Below are positions 60,201-64,000 of a stretch of 64,000 nt of DNA, in pieces. Source of the stretch: Ectocarpus siliculosus (lineage: Eukaryota > Sar > Phaeophyceae > Ectocarpales > Ectocarpaceae). How positions within the stretch are numbered: position 1 is the stretch's first letter; each line of letters begins with the position of its first letter. The DNA lies in NCBI GenBank assembly GCA_000310025.1, contig FN649742.1, positions 280,241 to 344,240 of the forward strand, in the 5' to 3' direction. Position numbers and translations under genes: made by a program. The notes beneath the pieces were generated by a model that was not told the origin of the DNA, ran no database searches, and saw only the letters and a list, made by a program, of their open reading frames with translations.

Positions 60201-62759
60201 AGATCGAGTAGCGGATGACCTACGCGCGGAGAAAGTACGATACGAGGCGACCATCGCGTTTATGGTCGACTGAGCACGTGGTGTCTTTGGTATCAAAGAA
60301 ACAAACGACTTGATACCTGAGAGCTGCAGCGTTCAACAAGATCCAACTTCACTTGGAAAGGTGCGCGTTGCTCCTCTCGTTGCTGTCTAACCGAACGGTG
60401 AACATGGGGGCAAAAACACAAATCTCTGATACACACGTGAAATTCGCGCGCACATAGGCGAATCTTCGACAATTCACGGAGAATTTTCATGATCCATGTT
60501 CACCAAGACAGCGCAGTACTTTAGGCTTCAGCCCCGATTGCTGCAGGGTGCCGCGTGGTATGCACTCCTGCAGCGGATCAACATCTCTACAAGCGAACAC
60601 GGATGGACAATGAACAATCGGCACTACTGCGCTATCGAATATTATCACACTCGGGATGCCGGGGACACGCCAACTGTATGCCACGGTTGTGTCTCGGGCA
60701 GCGCCAACGGACGGCTGTAAAAACCACTAATTACTTCAACAATAATACACCATGCACAGAACCCCCCCCCCACGACCCACAGCTCACCTCTGGCGAACGG
60801 TAGAAACGGCTCTGAATATAGCTATACATTGTCTGTCCCTCGAAGCACGCGCTGCCGAAATCGATAACCTTTAACCGGTTCGCGCCGCCCGACGGGCCAG
60901 AAGCAGCACCTCCGGCACCTCCACTGCCGCCCCCTCCTCTCCCCCCTCTAGCCGCATCGTCCTCCCCACCCGGGGTCTTGTTCATGAGCAACACGTTTTC
61001 GGGCTTGAGGTCGCAGTGGATCACGTTTGCCTGCTCCAAGGCTTGGAGTGCCTACAGCATCAAAGGGGAAGCAGCGCAGGAGCGGCGTTGTCGTCGTCAA
61101 AATTTGGCATCAGAGAAGAACGCAGCGGTGGGAGGATTCCTCGTGTAAGTTTCCTTCCAGGTCGGCGAGCCTCCGTGTGCGCAAGTATTGACACGACGGT
61201 CGCCGCGACCGTGCTCAAGAAAATCGTGCCAGCAGCATCTTTTAAACGAAATTGCACGGGCTCGCACGCGGGGTAGTATGTAAACGTGTCCCGGCGGTAT
61301 ATGTAGCGGGTTAATGTACACGTGGAGCATCCTCCGTACTAGCGTGCTATTGTAATATAATAAGTGTAAGTACCATAGCGCCTGGAGTCCACTTTCAAGT
61401 CATGCTGGCTAGTCGCCACCATGACCCAAACAAAACGGGCGGAAGCGGCCTCTCAACTAAACACGAAGTAGGATGCAGCCTGTCACCTCGAGTATCTGCT
61501 TGATGAAGTGCCGGATGAGCGGCAGCGGTAGCCCTCGGAACTGGTTCTGCTTCAGGAGCTCGTAGAGGTTGATGCTCAAGAGCTCGAACACCAGGCACAG
61601 GTGGTTCTTGAACTGGAAGCAGTCTTTGAGCCGCACGATGTTCTTGGTGTCGTTCGGGTCGTAAGTCTCGTTAAGCTGCGAAAGGTTCGGTAGCCGAGTG
61701 GGGCGTGTACAGAGGATTTTTGAGTTGGCGTCGAGTTGCGTTTGGTGACAAAACGGAGCCCGCAACAAGCAGCAGAGAGAGAACGGGGGAGCAAACATAA
61801 AAAAAATGCCACCTCCATCGCACACTCGGATGCTTGCTTCATCACGGCCCCACGTGGCGCCCCAAATGCACAAAGGTATGGGCTGTTTTACATGTCTCGA
61901 CAACAGCAGCAGTACTTGTACATGACGAAGTGAAGTAGATACCAGTGGCAATCAAGGTCAATGAATATTCACGACGACGCCGGTTAGCCGTTACCACCTT
62001 GTGTACAGAGAGACATTGCAGGCAGCCATGGATAAAAATCCTTGCGGCGCGTGTGTACCATATGTCCCAAAACGCAAAAAACAACGCATGTATCCATCTA
62101 CATGTCTCCCTCCCTCACCAGCTTGGCAACTTGAATCTCCAGCATGGCCTGATTCTGGTAGGCCGGCTTGTTCTTGACCACCTTGATGGCCACGATGTCC
62201 TTGGTGGCATGGTCCTGGCACCGAAACACCTGCCCGAACGTGCCCTGCCCAAGAAGATCCAGAACCGAGTAGTTCGTACCGGTCCCGGGGACTTCCAGGA
62301 TATCGTTCACCCGCGCGATGAAGTTGAACTCCGCGTTGTCCATGCCGTCGTTGCCAGCCGGCTCGCTCGGCACTGTCAAGACTCGCCTGGGCACGTTCGG
62401 GGTGAAGCGGAACGAAGGATTCCGGTTCGAGTACGTCGCGCACATGTCCCTCGTGAGGGCCAGCGCGGGGCGCGGGCGCCTGCTGATGGGCCCGCTCGCC
62501 GGCCTTCTGGCTGCCGCCGTGCCCCGCCTCCTGCTGTCGCTATTGTTGGTGCCTACAACGCTGGTGAGGGTCCCTGGCGGGGAGCCGCGTCCTTCGTCGC
62601 CGTACTGCCGCCGATCCTCTTCTCGCGTCCCCCAAGCGCGGAAAGCCAAGGCATACAGCGTAGCGGTGGGGCCGGAGAGGCCACGGATGCCCGCACCTCG
62701 CGAGGACGGGCGTCTAGTGCCCTGCCGGGTACACGCAGAAGCGCGCACAGCGACACCAT
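54214..62759 (-). CDS. YAK1: Yak1/DYRK-family protein kinase
   Basis: CMGC kinase. Twelve exons keep one frame of about 1,454 residues: 62759-62606 (tentative), 62552-62119, 61675-61487, 61051-60788, 60122-59925, 59381-59230, 58885-58633, 58216-58037, 57827-56665, 56475-55953, 55534-55091 and 54624-54214. The DYRK-homology/Yak motif ([20 protein letters not shown]) precedes the kinase domain: glycine loop [14 protein letters not shown] lysine in [32 protein letters not shown], catalytic [16 protein letters not shown], the activation-loop [13 protein letters not shown] (tyrosine autophosphorylation in this family), [20 protein letters not shown], and FITGQPHPR closing the domain. A Gly-rich insert of about 40 residues separates the catalytic loop from DFG. 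The 800-residue tail is low complexity (Gln, Gly, Ser, Met runs) with no domain I recognise. Yak1 kinases act in growth arrest, stress response and TOR signalling. The first exon and start are least certain. Confidence 0.93.
55313..55350 (-). repeat. Gly-codon repeat in Yak1 tail
   Basis: Plus-strand CCG/CCA/CCT triplets encode a run of about twelve glycines on the coding strand. A second Gly run of about eleven codons lies at 56353-56392 and another at 57418-57450. Confidence 0.7.
57778..57831 (-). repeat. CAG/Gln repeat in Yak1 tail
   Basis: Interrupted CAG triplets on the coding strand give a polyglutamine run at the very start of the large tail exon, so the acceptor CAG is itself embedded in the repeat. 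Further Gln runs occur at about 55445-55500 and 54335-54365. Confidence 0.75.
59891..59945. repeat. 25-bp tandem duplication spanning a Yak1 splice donor
   Basis: The plus-strand unit starting TTACCTTCTTGAAGAACTTC occurs at 59896 and again at 59921. On the minus strand each copy contains an exon end followed by a GTAAC donor, so the exon-intron boundary itself is duplicated. Confidence 0.85.
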
Positions 62760-63078
62760 GTTCGGAGAGAAGGAGGAATGAGAAAATACACGCCGAGATT
62801 GAGCGGCGGAATGACTATGCATCAGAATATGAGTAAGTCGATGCGCCGTGTGGTGTGTGCGTGCCTCTGTCGTGTGTCGGAGATATTGTAGCGAATAGCG
62901 AAAGGGTCGCCACGTATGCACAGGAGGCGAGCTCATTAACCGTGCTGCTGCAAGACGACGGGCATCAGAGGTGGGCTACTACCAAGGCATCGGGATATGC
63001 CAGCTCACATCGCCAGGGTGGGCGGGTGGATGTTTGAGATCTTGCCTTCCAGCTCTTCCCAGAGGGTGAAAATGTGAC
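62760..63078. promoter_or_regulatory. Divergent intergenic region between Yak1 and the membrane-protein gene
   Basis: About 320 bases lie between the tentative Yak1 start and the tentative start of the plus-strand gene. No specific element is recognised. Confidence 0.35.
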
Positions 63079-63667
63079 ATGCGGTGTGTAATAACTTTGC
63101 TATTGAACATGACTTTCATCTGCCCTCCATCTCCCGTTCTGTCCCCTGTGGATCACCTGGTGCTTGAGCGAATCGAGCTCACACCTCGGAACGGCTACCC
63201 AATCCATCGACAGAGAGAACAATTGCAAATCGATGAGCGTAGCACCCTACGGTATATTACCTCCCTCCTAACGGAGGTGACAGACCTAGTCTACAGGAGT
63301 ACCTCTGGATCACGCGAGGAAAAGGTAACACCCAACCCGCTGCAGCAGCAGTTCAACTACAGCAGTACTTGTTCAATCCATGAGCTTTGCCTCTCTATAG
63401 GACGCATACTATTACCTGTTCCGATGTCGTCGACGTCTCCTCCCGGACGACATTCCTCCTCGATGGAGTCTCGCCCTGATCTACTCCGCCCTCCATCCTG
63501 TGCTCCTTGCCTTGCTTGCCTTCCCTCTGCTGCTGATTCGCCTTGTCCTTGCGAAACGTTCTGTGCGGGCGTCCCTCAAAACCTCGCTCTTCGCAAGTGT
63601 ACCTAACCTCTCTCGCTTCCGTTACTTCTCAAAGCCCGCTCGCAAGGCCTCCTCCCGCAGCGGCTGA
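63079..63667 (+). CDS. Unrecognised small membrane protein
   Basis: Two exons, 63079-63324 and 63401-63667, join in phase zero through a 76-base intron (donor GTAACA, acceptor CTCTCTATAG) and give about 170 residues. The start could also be the second in-frame ATG at 63109. Exon 1 encodes a polar region (HLVLERIELTPRNG; STLRYITSLLTEVTDLVYRS). Exon 2 begins DAYYYLFRCRRRLLPDDIPP and continues into a strongly hydrophobic segment (LALIYSALHPVLLALLAFPL), then a Lys/Arg/Ser-rich basic tail. The layout suggests a membrane protein with one long or two short helices and a basic C-terminus. I recognise no family. Upstream exons may exist, since the first exon has no strong start context. It is divergent from the Yak1 gene. 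Confidence 0.5.
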
Positions 63668-64000
63668 AGCCAGGTCTTGATCAAAGGGCGAGTCTGGTGT
63701 GGCAGCAGCAGCGACCAAGGGGCACAAGCTGTAGGCACCGGCGGCCGCGTTTGCAAGTAGTTTTTTTGGGTTCGCCGGCGCTGCAGCGTAGCGATGGACC
63801 CGCCCCTCCCCGTCTCCCTAAACGCTCGCCCACACACACAGCACACGCAAGCACGCCTGATTCCGAGTGTTCCTCTCCCTATCGTAGTAGCAAACGATGC
63901 ATTAGGGATCGACGGTGAGGGTGGGTGAGGTTTGTTTGTCGAAAAGTCGAGAGGGAGGGGATGGCATCGAGCAGATGCAAGCGGGGATGATTTCAAGTCA
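63668..64000. other. Window edge, no gene recognised
   Basis: Downstream flank of the membrane-protein gene. No exon is supported in the remaining 330 bases. Confidence 0.4.

Noticed and set aside
1-64000. tRNA, rRNA or CRISPR-like arrays
   Set aside because: I saw no cloverleaf-type gene with A/B boxes, no rRNA segment and no regular direct repeats with spacers, though a short tRNA could be missed by eye.

Overview
This window is nuclear DNA from an intron-rich eukaryote, most probably a photosynthetic stramenopile and most likely a brown alga of the Ectocarpus type. Three things point there: genes of 4-12 kb made of many short GT-AG exons separated by introns of several hundred bases; a nuclear-encoded bacterial-type ribosomal protein L17 that starts with a signal peptide followed by an ASAFAP-like Ala-Ser-Ser-Phe motif, the plastid import signature of algae with secondary red plastids; and long Gln, Gly and Ala tracts in GC-rich exons. 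The lineage is an inference; no rRNA or organelle marker is present. Exon coordinates were derived by hand from splice sites, reading-frame phase and similarity to remembered families, so boundaries may be off by a base or two.

Layout, left to right: a CEP57-like centrosomal coiled-coil gene (minus, 337-3262) divergent from a dynein light chain roadblock/LC7 gene (plus, 3740-4036); a partly resolved minus-strand region (5418-9310) with an atypical RING-CH-like membrane protein, an orphan terminal exon and an acidic secreted-type ORF; histidyl-tRNA synthetase with an N-terminal histidine-ammonia-lyase-like domain (minus, 10543-22812); the giant proteasome activator PA200/PSME4/Blm10 (minus, 24941-36187); divergent from it, plastid ribosomal protein L17 (plus, 36608-39753); the mitochondrial calcium uniporter MCU (minus, 40889-47083), whose largest intron holds two inverted copies of a repeat around a 100-N assembly gap; divergent from it, peroxin PEX14 carrying an in-frame PUB domain (plus, 47379-51955); a Yak1/DYRK-family protein kinase with a long low-complexity tail (minus, 54214-62759); and a small unrecognised membrane protein (plus, 63079-63667).

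The genes are housekeeping functions spread over the cell: cytosolic translation, plastid translation, proteasome regulation, mitochondrial calcium uptake, peroxisomal import, growth and stress signalling, and the microtubule system. No operon-like logic is expected, but four divergent pairs share short upstream regions (295-480 bp). The reading frame closes across all exons in PSME4 (15 exons, about 2,054 residues), MCU (8 exons, about 441), PEX14 (7 exons, about 768), Yak1 (12 exons, about 1,454) and L17 (4 exons, 181), which strongly supports those models. The most notable observations are the PEX14-PUB architecture, the lyase-like domain without its MIO tripeptide on HisRS, the inverted repeat in the MCU intron, and a short motif (ACAGCAGT) that recurs in introns far more often than chance predicts.
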